Shown here in pieces: positions 43,370-51,924 of a stretch of DNA of 64,000 nt. The translations under genes and the position numbers were made by a program. The DNA comes from CAZLFQ01 sp964558975. Lineage in GTDB: Bacteria; Pseudomonadota; Alphaproteobacteria; Rickettsiales; Midichloriaceae. How positions within the stretch are numbered: position 1 is the stretch's first letter; each line of letters opens with the position of its first letter. The DNA lies in contig CAZLFQ010000001.1 of the NCBI GenBank assembly GCA_964558975.1, positions 620,001 through 684,000 on the forward strand, in the 5' to 3' direction. The notes under the pieces are model-generated. The model was not told the origin of the DNA, ran no database searches, and was given only the letters and a program-made list of their open reading frames with translations.

Positions 43370-44407
43370 CTAATCCCAGTAACGCTCATCTATAGATATA
43401 TAATCAGAAGCTTTTGCATTGAGGATATGTATTTGGTCAACACCCAACCCTTCCATAATGCTATATATAAGGATCAAAGCTGGTTGTGATTGCTTTATAT
43501 AATGATCTGGCAGTATTGGATACATCTTCTGAACTTCGTCTACAGACTTACCACTAAATGTTAACGCAGCATTATATATTTGCTCTTTAGTAACCACTTC
43601 TTCAAAGTTCAAGGTTTCTCTAATTCCTCTATACATCGGGCGACCAATTGCAAAAACCACTACATCTTTAGACTGAACTTTGTTTCTCACAACTTGATCT
43701 TTCCTTACTTTATTACCAATTCTCTTAACTGTGTAATCTATGGCTTTATCGAGTCTTTCTTTATCAAAATAAACCATTCCGTCTTGCATGAAGGTTTTTC
43801 TGATCAGTCGATCAAAGCTCTCTACACCATACATTCCGTTATAAACATGAATATCACCATCATCACCCAATGCACTTAGTTGAAAGCTACCTCCTCCTAA
43901 GTCCCATACAACCATATTTTCATTCATTGTATTTTTGGCTGCAAGATGAGTCTTAGCTGTATAAAACCCTAGTTTTCCTTCATCTTCTTGTGGAAGAACT
44001 TCAATATCAATTTTCTCTGCCTTAAATAACTTCAGAAGATCAGAAGAATTCGATGCTTTACGCGCCCAAGCTGTTGCAACACCAGCGCAGTTCGTAGATG
44101 CACAATCCATATCATAGGCCTTTTCAATATCTTGGATTGCTTCCCTAGTTTGTGCTATACAAGCTTGCGAGATCACCAAACGATCGTCTTTATTCTGCAT
44201 GCATGATTCATACTTGATGTGGACATTATGTTCACCAAGCTTCTCTAAGATCTCGCCTTTACACTTATCTACTTTATTACCTGTAGTTTTAATAGCGCCA
44301 GAGCCAACATCGAATGAGTATCTATTTTCTATACAATCATTTGCAAATCCGAATAGTGGGTATGACAAAAAAACTAGGCCTAAACCTATAATCGACTTGC
44401 AATTCAT
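43370..44407 (-). CDS. secreted Ppx/GppA-type phosphatase (ASKHA fold)
   Basis: A 345-residue protein with an N-terminal signal peptide (KSIIGLGLVFLSYPLFGFA, cleavage near residue 22). The mature part has ASKHA-fold phosphate motifs YSFDVGSG (about 30-37) and VVWDLGGGSFQL (about 166-177) and, between them, VATAWARKASN and IEVLPQEDEGKLGF, which match the catalytic region of exopolyphosphatase/guanosine pentaphosphatase (VATSAVREAxN; IEVxxGEEEARL). The usual proteins of this family are cytoplasmic; a signal-bearing form would act on phosphate polymers or nucleotides outside the cytoplasm. Six or so Cys residues suggest disulfides. ATG at 44407 follows GAGA; upstream in-frame residues lack a ribosome site. 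Confidence 0.82.
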   Translation of the reverse strand: MNCKSIIGLGLVFLSYPLFGFANDCIENRYSFDVGSGAIKTTGNKVDKCKGEILEKLGEHNVHIKYESCMQNKDDRLVISQACIAQTREAIQDIEKAYDMDCASTNCAGVATAWARKASNSSDLLKLFKAEKIDIEVLPQEDEGKLGFYTAKTHLAAKNTMNENMVVWDLGGGSFQLSALGDDGDIHVYNGMYGVESFDRLIRKTFMQDGMVYFDKERLDKAIDYTVKRIGNKVRKDQVVRNKVQSKDVVVFAIGRPMYRGIRETLNFEEVVTKEQIYNAALTFSGKSVDEVQKMYPILPDHYIKQSQPALILIYSIMEGLGVDQIHILNAKASDYISIDERYWD

Positions 44408-44600
44408 AATTATCTCAATGGAATTTTGGCAGATTCTATCATATATTACGTTCATATTCAATGGCCTAGTTCCACCTAATCTCTCTGATACATAAGATTT
44501 TTCGAGCAATTTGAGTGTTGCAATAGTAAAAACTCAATCTTAACAAAATTATTATTGATAAGGCATTGAAATTTAAAATATTAGGTGCTAGCCTTAAAAC

Positions 44601-44642
44601 ATATAAGGGGGGTGGGAGATTTAATTCTTCCACGGCTTATAT
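44601..44642 (+). promoter_or_regulatory. 5' leader hairpin before the Met/Pro-rich gene
   Basis: ATATAAG-GGGG-GTGGGAG (44601-44618) pairs with CTTCCAC-GG-CTTATAT (44627-44642) around an 8-base loop: two 7-bp helices with one G-U and an internal loop. It ends 30 bases before the strong ribosome site ACGGAGGG and may control mRNA stability or translation. Confidence 0.5.
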
Positions 44643-44681
44643 ATTCTTCAATTTAAAAATTAAATATATAACGGAGGGTCT

Positions 44682-45323
44682 ATGCTTCAGTCAACCTGCG
44701 ATAAAATCTTCAACATCAAAAATCTAGATAACAAAGTATTTCTATTCTCTAAGTTACTAGCTCAAAAAATTGATATGGTAAAAAATGACCATATGCATAC
44801 TGCTGAATCACTGGTTAATAGTATTAAACTATCGCTGATGCCATTCCACAACTTAGTTGTGGGTGACACAGCTTTAAGCAATCACAGCTTAGGACAACTG
44901 ATTAGTACTGCATTTACTTCTGCTGATGCTATGTCAAATAACAATGTTACTCATGAACATATGCATAACCTAGATGTAAGTCTTGATGGTATTTGGCAAC
45001 TTGCAAATCCAATGCCCATGCCGAATCCAAACGCTCCATGCATGCCACCAATGCCGAATCCAGGAATGACTATAGATCTATTCATGTTGCAAAATATGGT
45101 ATCACCATTTTTGAATAAGGATTGCGCTCATACAGATTTCAATATGCTTGCAAATGATTTGCAAATGGCAATGAATAATCCAATGTGCAACAACTACATG
45201 CCCCCTATGCCACCAATGCCTCCTATGAACGTTTGGGGCATGGATAATTTTGAGCTATATGGTAAATGCCAAGATATGAGTGAATTAGCTCAGGTATTAC
45301 ACACGCTAAATACACCTATGTAA
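44682..45323 (+). CDS. Met/Pro-rich hypothetical protein, 213 aa
   Basis: Unrecognised. The first 105 residues look like an ordinary helical domain. Two low-complexity blocks then follow: NPMPMPNPNAPCMPPMPNPG (about 108-127) and YMPPMPPMPPM (about 177-187), where Met-Pro repeats dominate. Met, His and Cys are frequent (HMHTAES, HEHMHN), reminiscent of copper-binding proteins, but no known copper site is complete. No signal peptide. A very strong ribosome site (GGAGGG), a structured leader and a dedicated terminator suggest high expression. Confidence 0.75.
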   Translation: MLQSTCDKIFNIKNLDNKVFLFSKLLAQKIDMVKNDHMHTAESLVNSIKLSLMPFHNLVVGDTALSNHSLGQLISTAFTSADAMSNNNVTHEHMHNLDVSLDGIWQLANPMPMPNPNAPCMPPMPNPGMTIDLFMLQNMVSPFLNKDCAHTDFNMLANDLQMAMNNPMCNNYMPPMPPMPPMNVWGMDNFELYGKCQDMSELAQVLHTLNTPM

Positions 45324-45341
45324 CAGAACTACTCCTAGAAA

Positions 45342-45374
45342 AAGAAAAAGCCCTTTAAATAAGGGCTTTTTCTT
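45342..45374. terminator. bidirectional terminator
   Basis: A 14-base stem (45342-45355 with 45361-45374) around TAAAT. It ends in CTTTTTCTT on one strand and in the equivalent T-rich run on the other, between the Met/Pro-rich gene and convergent ihfB. Confidence 0.85.
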
Positions 45375-45396
45375 ACAGGTAAAGTCTATAAAAATA

Positions 45397-45714
45397 CTAC
45401 TGAGCGTTTGCAGCAGATGTATTAAGAGATTTAATTAGATCTTTACTAGCCCTGAAATACAAAGAACCTCTGTCTTGAACAGCAACTTTGCTTCCGTTCT
45501 TAGGATTACGAGCAACGCCTTTCGCACGCTTTCTAACAACTAGTGAACCAAAACCACGAATCTCAACACGGTCACCACAAATAAGTGCTGTGCTCAACTC
45601 ATCAAGCATTACATCTAATGCTTTTTCAACGACATCACTAGGCACGCTTTTCTCGCCTTCGATAACTTTCTGAACTAACTGCTGTTTATTCAGAATATTG
45701 TTTGTCTTTTCCAT
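45397..45714 (-). CDS. ihfB: HU/IHF-family DNA-binding protein, probable IHF beta subunit
   Basis: A 105-residue nucleoid protein that bends DNA. HU-fold phrases: VEIRGFGSLVVRKRAKGVARNPKNGSKV (beta-arm with the intercalating Pro in RNPK) and a C-terminal helix YFRASKDLIKSL. ATG at 45714 follows AAGGTGG by six bases; an in-frame GTG nine bases earlier is less likely. Its place just downstream of sppA resembles the alphaproteobacterial arrangement for ihfB. HU itself is the alternative. Confidence 0.85.
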   Translation of the reverse strand: MEKTNNILNKQQLVQKVIEGEKSVPSDVVEKALDVMLDELSTALICGDRVEIRGFGSLVVRKRAKGVARNPKNGSKVAVQDRGSLYFRASKDLIKSLNTSAANAQ

Positions 45715-45769
45715 ATTAACCACCTTTATATAATCGAAGGTGTATTATATTACAAAACCCGCAAGATGT

Positions 45770-46687
45770 CTAGAAAAATATCAAATAACCGCTTTTTAAC
45801 ATATTTTTAACAAACAGGCTAAAATCCCGACTATATTCAAAAAATTGGGTAAAAGAATCTTTAGGCTTCTCTAGCGGGATTGTTCTCACTCTTAAGCTAG
45901 AATCGATCTTTTTGACGTTTTTTAGCCAATCTATCGCCGAATCTTCATCACCAATTTCATCTATCAGTCTTAGTTTAATAGCTTGCCTGCCCGTAAATGC
46001 CCTTCCATCAGATATTTTTAGCAATTCAGCTTTATCAATATTTCTTCTCTTTGAAACAAGCGTTAAGAACATATCGTACATATCGTTTATAGTGTACATC
46101 ATTGCATCTCTCATTTCTGGACTAAGCTTTTCGGTAGGTATCGGCCCCCCTTTAAGAGGCGATGATTTGAAATTAGTAAACTTTACCCCAAGCTTTTCTG
46201 CCATTTCCGTGACCTCAAAACTTTGAGCCAAAACACCAATCGATCCAGTAATAGTACCTTGTCTGGCAAACAGCCTATCGGTTGCAATTGCAGTCATATA
46301 TCCAGCCGATGCTGCCATCTCCCCCATCACAGTCACGGTTGGCTTTTTTTCTGACAATTTTCGCAGTGAATCATATAGATTCTCACCACCCACTACCGTA
46401 CCGCCGGGGCTATTGATATGCACAACCACAGCTTTCACAGAAGAATCATTTGCTATTTCTTTTAGAATTTCCAATCTATCTATATCATCAAATATAACGC
46501 CATCAACATAAACTCTAGCTATAAAACTAGATTCGATAACTGAAGATTTTTTCGAGTATCTTGTATCATCACTTGAGAAAAGCGACATAAAAAGCATAAC
46601 GACTGCTATCACAGCAACCAGCCTCCAGTTCACCAATTGTTTTTTAAGTTTAATTCTATCTAAAATTTGATCTGGAGTAAGCGTCAT
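45770..46687 (-). CDS. sppA: signal peptide peptidase SppA (S49 family)
   Basis: A 305-residue membrane-anchored serine protease that degrades signal peptides. One membrane helix (about 23-40) precedes the S49 core: VVVHINSPGGTVVGGENLYDSL, the nucleophile region GEMAASAGYMTAIATDRLFA (Ser), and ITGSIGV, with the general-base Lys in SSPLKGGPIPTEKLS. It is the short, single-domain form that works as a multimer. ihfB lies immediately downstream. Confidence 0.93.
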   Translation of the reverse strand: MTLTPDQILDRIKLKKQLVNWRLVAVIAVVMLFMSLFSSDDTRYSKKSSVIESSFIARVYVDGVIFDDIDRLEILKEIANDSSVKAVVVHINSPGGTVVGGENLYDSLRKLSEKKPTVTVMGEMAASAGYMTAIATDRLFARQGTITGSIGVLAQSFEVTEMAEKLGVKFTNFKSSPLKGGPIPTEKLSPEMRDAMMYTINDMYDMFLTLVSKRRNIDKAELLKISDGRAFTGRQAIKLRLIDEIGDEDSAIDWLKNVKKIDSSLRVRTIPLEKPKDSFTQFFEYSRDFSLFVKNMLKSGYLIFF

Positions 46688-46759
46688 AAAATGTATAAAT
46701 ATAAAGTGTATAACTTTGATATTATATTTGTTCGCGAAGAAAATATAGGTGTTTTTGTA

Positions 46760-47509
46760 CTAAAACGGCGAAACAATATCTAGCACTTGCTTGCCATATC
46801 TTGGTTGTTGGTAATCTGAAACATTGCCCCTACCACCGTATGAAATACGAGCTTCAGCAATCTGGTCTAATGTTACAGAGTTTTGGGCGCTAATATCTTC
46901 AGGACGCACAATGCCCTCAACAGTAACTTCGCGAAGTTCATTATTTACCCTGACTTCCTGCGAGCCTTTAATAACTAAATTATTGCTTGGCAGAATTTTT
47001 GTAACAGTTGCAGCAACTGTAGTATTGATAGTTTCTTTTCTATCAATTTTACCCTCACCCTTGTTTGTGTCATTGGAAGTAACGCTTATTAAATTTGCTG
47101 GATCACCACCCTCAGGTAGTAGTTTTCTTGCAAACTCTCTCTCAAATCCTCCAAAGGCTGGGACTCCAGTCGAACCGCTGTCATTACGCTTGGTTTCAGT
47201 TTTATTATCTAGCTTAGCACTATCTTGAATCACAACCACAACTTTTAGAATGTCACCAATAGATCTCGCTCTTTGATCTCTAAAAAATGTTCTCGCACCT
47301 TGACGCCATAATGAATTTGCAGTTTTAGCATTTGGCTCTTTAGATTCCACTTCTTCGGCACCAGCTACGTCTGGATATTGACCAGCAGTACCTGCTTCGT
47401 ATTCATTTATATTATTCATATCTGGCGCTTTACCAACTCTCGAGAGCCTATCTGCAACGTTGCAAGAGGCCAATAAAAATAGCAAAGAAATGAGAACTAC
47501 ATGTTTCAT
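46760..47509 (-). CDS. flgH: flagellar L-ring lipoprotein FlgH
   Basis: A 249-residue outer-membrane ring protein around the flagellar rod. The lipoprotein signal ends LASC (Cys16). Family phrases: SLWRQGARTFFRDQRARSIGDILKVVVVI, LPSNNLVIKGSQEVRVNNELREVTVEGIVRPEDI and the C-terminal ARISYGGRG. It overlaps flgA by four bases (ATGA). Presence of an L-ring gene means the lineage kept an outer membrane flagellar bushing. Confidence 0.95.
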   Translation of the reverse strand: MKHVVLISLLFLLASCNVADRLSRVGKAPDMNNINEYEAGTAGQYPDVAGAEEVESKEPNAKTANSLWRQGARTFFRDQRARSIGDILKVVVVIQDSAKLDNKTETKRNDSGSTGVPAFGGFEREFARKLLPEGGDPANLISVTSNDTNKGEGKIDRKETINTTVAATVTKILPSNNLVIKGSQEVRVNNELREVTVEGIVRPEDISAQNSVTLDQIAEARISYGGRGNVSDYQQPRYGKQVLDIVSPF

Positions 47510-48150
47510 GAATTACCTAGCAATACAGTTTGCGAATCAACGATTCTTGCTTGTAAAGTTTTGTTACTATCTAAATTTTTTACCCTGATCAGCTCGTCTT
47601 GTCCACCTGATTCTAAGGCCTGCCCTCTAGCTTCAATCTGTAATCTATTTTTTTGATAAACAATTTTGACCTCATCACCTTTAGCCAAAAGTGTCTTGAG
47701 CCTCATGTCGTTTTTTGAAATTACTTTGTTAGCAGCAACATTACGTTTCAACTCTTTGCCAATAACTTCTTCGCTATTAGTTATAACATGCTTTAAATTT
47801 TTAGATTTTGAAACTTTGATATTAACTAGATCATCTTCTGTAATGATATATCCCAATTTTGAATCTGATTTCAAAGCAGGAACTTCTATTGCTTCATCGA
47901 ATTTTCCGCCAATAATAAATTGCTTACCTTTCGATGAAAGACAATCGGCCTGAAACATTTTTCCGTCATAGCTAATATTGTTTACTTCTAACTCTTCGCT
48001 CCTAACATGAGCTTTGCCAACATTTATACTCACAATGACATTATCAAAATTCTGATCTTTAGCAATTTGAGCTTCCAGATCGTGTATAAAACTTGCGTTT
48101 GCACTTAATGAACCCAATATAAAGAAAATGGAAAAAAATAATGCTCGCAT
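47506..48150 (-). CDS. flgA: flagella basal body P-ring formation chaperone FlgA
   Basis: A 214-residue periplasmic chaperone with a signal peptide (LFFSIFFILGSLSANA). The C-terminal SAF-like domain has IITEDDLVNIKVSK, RNVAANKVISKNDMRLKTLLAKGDEVKIVYQKNRLQIEARGQAL, typical of FlgA. It precedes and overlaps flgH; the adjacent flgG usually seen in other alphaproteobacteria is not here. Confidence 0.9.
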   Translation of the reverse strand: MRALFFSIFFILGSLSANASFIHDLEAQIAKDQNFDNVIVSINVGKAHVRSEELEVNNISYDGKMFQADCLSSKGKQFIIGGKFDEAIEVPALKSDSKLGYIITEDDLVNIKVSKSKNLKHVITNSEEVIGKELKRNVAANKVISKNDMRLKTLLAKGDEVKIVYQKNRLQIEARGQALESGGQDELIRVKNLDSNKTLQARIVDSQTVLLGNS

Positions 48151-48212
48151 ATCAGCCAGAAAAATTATGTATAATGAGGATACTACTGATGTATTTGAAA
48201 TGACAACCGTTA

Positions 48213-48395
48213 TTATTCTACAGATTGCTTATTCTTCATATTATCCTGAACCTGCAATATTTCCAAGACCTTCTCATAATCTTCCACAATCTGCTCAAAA
48301 GCATTACTTGGAGCAGCATCAATTAAAGACCCATTGATGCTCACTAACATCTGTTCTATTGTTTCAAGACTATCTGGTAGTGGCTTTTCTTTCAT
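48213..48395 (-). CDS. small protein sharing the N-terminal module of the CckA-sensor paralogue
   Basis: A 60-residue acidic helical protein. Residues about 13-50 (IEQMLVSINGSLIDAAPSNA then FEQIVEDYEKVLE) align with the N-terminal residues 15-52 of the 277-residue protein encoded upstream (IADIQGALIDTAPHNA then FEAIVGQYEETLE). Its ATG overlaps the preceding gene's TGA by one base (TGATG). It is a stand-alone version of that module, so it may be a partner or antagonist that competes for the same target. No known family. Confidence 0.72.
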   Translation of the reverse strand: MKEKPLPDSLETIEQMLVSINGSLIDAAPSNAFEQIVEDYEKVLEILQVQDNMKNKQSVE

Positions 48396-49225
48396 CAGCT
48401 CCCCTTCTCTTCATCTAGCTTGATCATTTTAAGAGTTGTGTATCCAACAGGATTGGCTAATTCATGAACTGTCACTGTGAAAACACCTTGTTTTGAGTGC
48501 ACTGATTTTAGTGACAAAGTATTAAGATCACCTTTTTGATTTGAATCTTCAGTAATTTTTTCTTTATCTTTATTGCGGAAAATCAGTTCTTTTATTGCTT
48601 GCACTTTCTCAGGAGAAACTTCAAAACTCAAGAGCAACAAATCTATTGGAGACACGTTTTTTGACTCTTCAGATACAATTAGCTTCTCTAGTCTTGGGTC
48701 TGTATAAACAACATCACCATCATCATTGAATATCAAACAAAATTCGTTATCACTTCTTAGAGCATTTGCAAAAATATAACTTTGATATTCGATTGCATTA
48801 TTAACCCTATGAAATTTTTTAATGTAATAAAAATTAACAAGCGCGCCGCCACCAATTAACAATGTAATAATAGTTAGCAATAATGGGTGTGGATCATTTA
48901 CAATTAAGAACGCCATGCACAATAGATACACAAACAAATACGTAATAAATAATGGAGTTGTTCTGCCAAAATGTTTGCGGTGGATAAAATTATCTGCTTT
49001 TTTCAACATTGCCATATTATCTATAAACCTCTTCTTAATATGTACACGCCCTTCAGAAACTTTGTTCTGCTCTTGTTGTTTTTCTAACGTTTCTTCATAC
49101 TGACCAACTATTGCTTCAAATGCATTATGTGGAGCTGTATCAATAAGTGCTCCCTGAATATCTGCAATTGCGTTTTCAGGAATCTGAATATTTTGAGTTG
49201 ATAATTTTTTCTTCTTTTTACTCAT
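48395..49225 (-). CDS. kinase-free paralogue of the CckA membrane-sensor region
   Basis: A 276-residue protein. Residues 1-60 are an extra N-terminal module (charged tail, then GALIDTAPHNAFEAIV). From about residue 64 it copies the first 230 residues of CckA from the adjacent gene: KKRFIDN, HFG, two membrane helices, KKFHRVNNAIEYQS, CLIFNDDGDVVYTDPRLEKL, the IFRNK stretch and TTLKMIKLDEE. It ends where CckA continues to further PAS and kinase domains. It is thus a tandem-duplicated, truncated sensor. ATG at 49225 follows GGCGGA. A TTAA-N7-TTAAC motif lies upstream. Confidence 0.85.
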   Translation of the reverse strand: MSKKKKKLSTQNIQIPENAIADIQGALIDTAPHNAFEAIVGQYEETLEKQQEQNKVSEGRVHIKKRFIDNMAMLKKADNFIHRKHFGRTTPLFITYLFVYLLCMAFLIVNDPHPLLLTIITLLIGGGALVNFYYIKKFHRVNNAIEYQSYIFANALRSDNEFCLIFNDDGDVVYTDPRLEKLIVSEESKNVSPIDLLLLSFEVSPEKVQAIKELIFRNKDKEKITEDSNQKGDLNTLSLKSVHSKQGVFTVTVHELANPVGYTTLKMIKLDEEKGS

Positions 49226-49274
49226 CAATCCGCCAACATTTTAAAGCTTATATATTGATTCTATTGGAATAATA

Positions 49275-49290
49275 GTTAATAAAAAGTTAA
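49275..49290 (-). promoter_or_regulatory. CtrA-type TTAA-N7-TTAAC motif before the CckA-sensor paralogue
   Basis: On the minus strand TTAA-CTTTTTA-TTAAC covers 49290-49275, in the 81-base spacer between cckA and its truncated copy, about 50 bases before the ATG at 49225. The spacer gives the copy its own possible promoter. Confidence 0.42.
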
Positions 49291-49305
49291 TTTTTATTTA
49301 AAAAA

Positions 49306-51903
49306 CTAACTATCCAAAACCTCTTTAACCTTTGCAACAAGCTGCTTTAAACTAAATGGCTTTGCTATAAAATTGAAATCTCTCTTATCCCCATATTCTT
49401 CGCTAAAAGCCTCTTCCCCATACCCTGAAACAAAAATCACCTTAATACTTGGCTTAATTTTATGCACTTCACTAATGAATGCAGGCCCAGTCATTTCGGG
49501 CATCATTACATCAGATATTATCAAGTCAATTCTATCTAAATCATTGTGGATTCTCTCAAGGGCTACTTTAGCTGAGTTAAACTCAATTACGTTATATCCT
49601 TTATTAATCAGTACACTTTTAGCAAACAACCTAACTGATTCTTCATCTTCAACCAGTGCTATTAAGCCTTTGCCAGAATAATCAGGCTTATTCTGCGACT
49701 CTTCTCGTATCTTCTCTTGTTCTTGACGTTGTAATTCAATCTGTTCATCTACAGTAATATTGTATCTTTTAAGATAGATCACAAAAGTAGTTCCTTTGCC
49801 AACAACACTTCTAACATATATAAATCCTTCGGACTGATGGACTATGCCATAGACTGTTGATAAACCCAATCCTGTACCAGATTTTTCAGATTTGGTTGTG
49901 AAGAACGGCTCAAATATACGTAGGATTATATCCTGAGGAATTCCTGATCCAGTATCCTCAACTTCAATACACACATAATCTCCTGCTGGTGGCAACCCTT
50001 CACCTGAAGGAGCCACTAAATTCTTAAGTGCAGCATCTTCTTCTTGTAATTTTACATTCTTAACCCTAATTTCAAGATTACCGCCACTACTCATGGCATG
50101 ACGCGCATTTACAACTAGGTTCAACACAACTTGTTCCATTTGTACTGGATCAACTTTCAGCGTCCAAACATTTGAATCAATTTTTTGTGTAAAAATTACT
50201 TCTCCACCTATCAACCGTTGAATCAATGACGAAAAATCCGCAAATAGTTCTGATGGGTTCACTACTTGTGGTTTTAAAGTTTGTTTTCTTGAGAATGCTA
50301 GAAGTCTTCTAACCAAGTTAGTTGCCCTATCTGCACCTTGTTTGATTTGTATAATATGGGCGAATGATGGATCACCTGCAGTATGTCGTAGCAGTAATAA
50401 ATCACAAAAGCCTGCTATTGCAGTAAGAAGGTTATTAAAGTCATGCGCCACTGAACCAACTAAATATCCTATTGTTTGCATTCTCTGCGCATGTGATAGG
50501 CTATTTTCTAATTCTTTTTGTTGTGTAATATCAGCAATACGTACCATAAAACCATAAGTATCGCCGTTTAAATCTAAAATTTTACCCAAGTACACGTCCA
50601 TCATCTTTTCTGAATCACTTACTCTTATACTCCTTATTGGCATTGGTTTGCCGTTCTTAGTGACAATGTGATCTATCTGCTCGTTTATTAAGCTTCTATC
50701 TTCTTCCTTAAATATTTGATCGAATGTATTTCCTAAGTAACTTTTAGGTAAGATCTCTTCAAAAGCTGTATTAATTTTTAGCACCAAGCCAGACTTATCT
50801 AAAATCGCCACAGGATAAGGCGAATTCTCAAAGAAGCATTTCCAACTATAATCAATCCACCCCTTTTCAACTCCTTTTGATTTTACCATTAAAGAGTCAT
50901 CCTGAAGTTTAATCACATAACCAACGATTCTTTCAATTTGCCCATTATGCTTGAAAAAAGCTTTCTGAATTACAAAGACATGGATGTGTTCATTAAATTT
51001 GGTTTTCAAGGTTAAAAAACCCTGCCAATTTCCAAGTAATGAATTTGTCATTTTTGGATTTGATAACAATGAATCCATAGATTCTTCTTTATTCACAAGA
51101 GCATCGAACTTCATATCTAAATTTAGCAATTCGGTCTTGCCATACCCCAACATCTTTGCGAGAAATTCATTTGCCTTTGATACATGCCCCATGTTATCAA
51201 GTTCATAAAACCCAACCGCAATGTCTTCAACAATTTGTGATATTTCATGCTCTTCATCAATTCTTGAAATCTTCAAAGTTGTAAAACCAGTTGGTCTTTC
51301 AAGTTGCCAAACTGATATTGAAAAATCGCCATTATCAATATGAAACGGTTTCAGTAAAACAGATCTATCATTTTTGTTTTTTGATTTTTTTGCTTCCGCT
51401 GACTCGTCTTTGCTATCGAATTTATTTCTAAATATTACGTCATGTATCATCTGAGTCTTTTCTGATGAAACTTTAAATGTCATCAAAAGTACATCTAATT
51501 CAGAAACGTTCTTATAAACTTTCGATGATGATAATTTCTGTAATCGGGGATCAGCATACACAATTTCGCCATCCTCATTGAATATCAGGCAATATTCACA
51601 ATCTCCTCTTAGTGCGGCAGAGTATATTGCGCTCTGGAACTCTACTGCATTGTTAATTTCGTTAAATTTCCTTATAAAGAGTGCATTTATTAGGCATGCT
51701 CCTCCAAAGAATATTAGAAAAATTCCAGATATAAGAAATGGATCACCTTCAAATAGGAAAGCCATCAATGTACTAAATATAAATGCTAGAAAATACGCCA
51801 GAAATATTGGAGAAATATCGCCAAAGTGATCTCGCACGATAAAGCTATTTGCTTTTGTTACGAGTGATTTATTATCTATAAATCGTTTTTTTAAGAATTC
51901 CAT
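49306..51903 (-). CDS. cckA: hybrid histidine kinase CckA
   Basis: An 865-residue sensor kinase that controls the CtrA phosphorelay. Two membrane helices (about 32-75) precede a PAS series (about 100-470). HisKA lies near residue 497 (GSVAHDFNNLLTAIAGFCDLLL; RH; IKQGADRATNLVRRLLAFSRKQTL, the CckA form), then the ATPase domain (NLVVNARHAM, DTGSGIP, GTGLGLSTVYGIV) and a C-terminal receiver with phospho-Asp near 798 (IISDVMMPEMTG). ATG at 51903 is chosen; an in-frame TTG twelve bases upstream is possible. It lies 9-21 bases after phoB, so the two are co-transcribed. Confidence 0.94.
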   Translation of the reverse strand: MEFLKKRFIDNKSLVTKANSFIVRDHFGDISPIFLAYFLAFIFSTLMAFLFEGDPFLISGIFLIFFGGACLINALFIRKFNEINNAVEFQSAIYSAALRGDCEYCLIFNEDGEIVYADPRLQKLSSSKVYKNVSELDVLLMTFKVSSEKTQMIHDVIFRNKFDSKDESAEAKKSKNKNDRSVLLKPFHIDNGDFSISVWQLERPTGFTTLKISRIDEEHEISQIVEDIAVGFYELDNMGHVSKANEFLAKMLGYGKTELLNLDMKFDALVNKEESMDSLLSNPKMTNSLLGNWQGFLTLKTKFNEHIHVFVIQKAFFKHNGQIERIVGYVIKLQDDSLMVKSKGVEKGWIDYSWKCFFENSPYPVAILDKSGLVLKINTAFEEILPKSYLGNTFDQIFKEEDRSLINEQIDHIVTKNGKPMPIRSIRVSDSEKMMDVYLGKILDLNGDTYGFMVRIADITQQKELENSLSHAQRMQTIGYLVGSVAHDFNNLLTAIAGFCDLLLLRHTAGDPSFAHIIQIKQGADRATNLVRRLLAFSRKQTLKPQVVNPSELFADFSSLIQRLIGGEVIFTQKIDSNVWTLKVDPVQMEQVVLNLVVNARHAMSSGGNLEIRVKNVKLQEEDAALKNLVAPSGEGLPPAGDYVCIEVEDTGSGIPQDIILRIFEPFFTTKSEKSGTGLGLSTVYGIVHQSEGFIYVRSVVGKGTTFVIYLKRYNITVDEQIELQRQEQEKIREESQNKPDYSGKGLIALVEDEESVRLFAKSVLINKGYNVIEFNSAKVALERIHNDLDRIDLIISDVMMPEMTGPAFISEVHKIKPSIKVIFVSGYGEEAFSEEYGDKRDFNFIAKPFSLKQLVAKVKEVLDS

Positions 51904-51924
51904 CTTGGAATCCAATCTATTATG

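Noticed and set aside
45796..45811. TTAA-N7-TTAAC motif inside the 3' end of sppA, upstream of ihfB
   Set aside because: Exact motif, but it lies in coding sequence about 80 bases before ihfB and may be chance; left out of the CtrA set.
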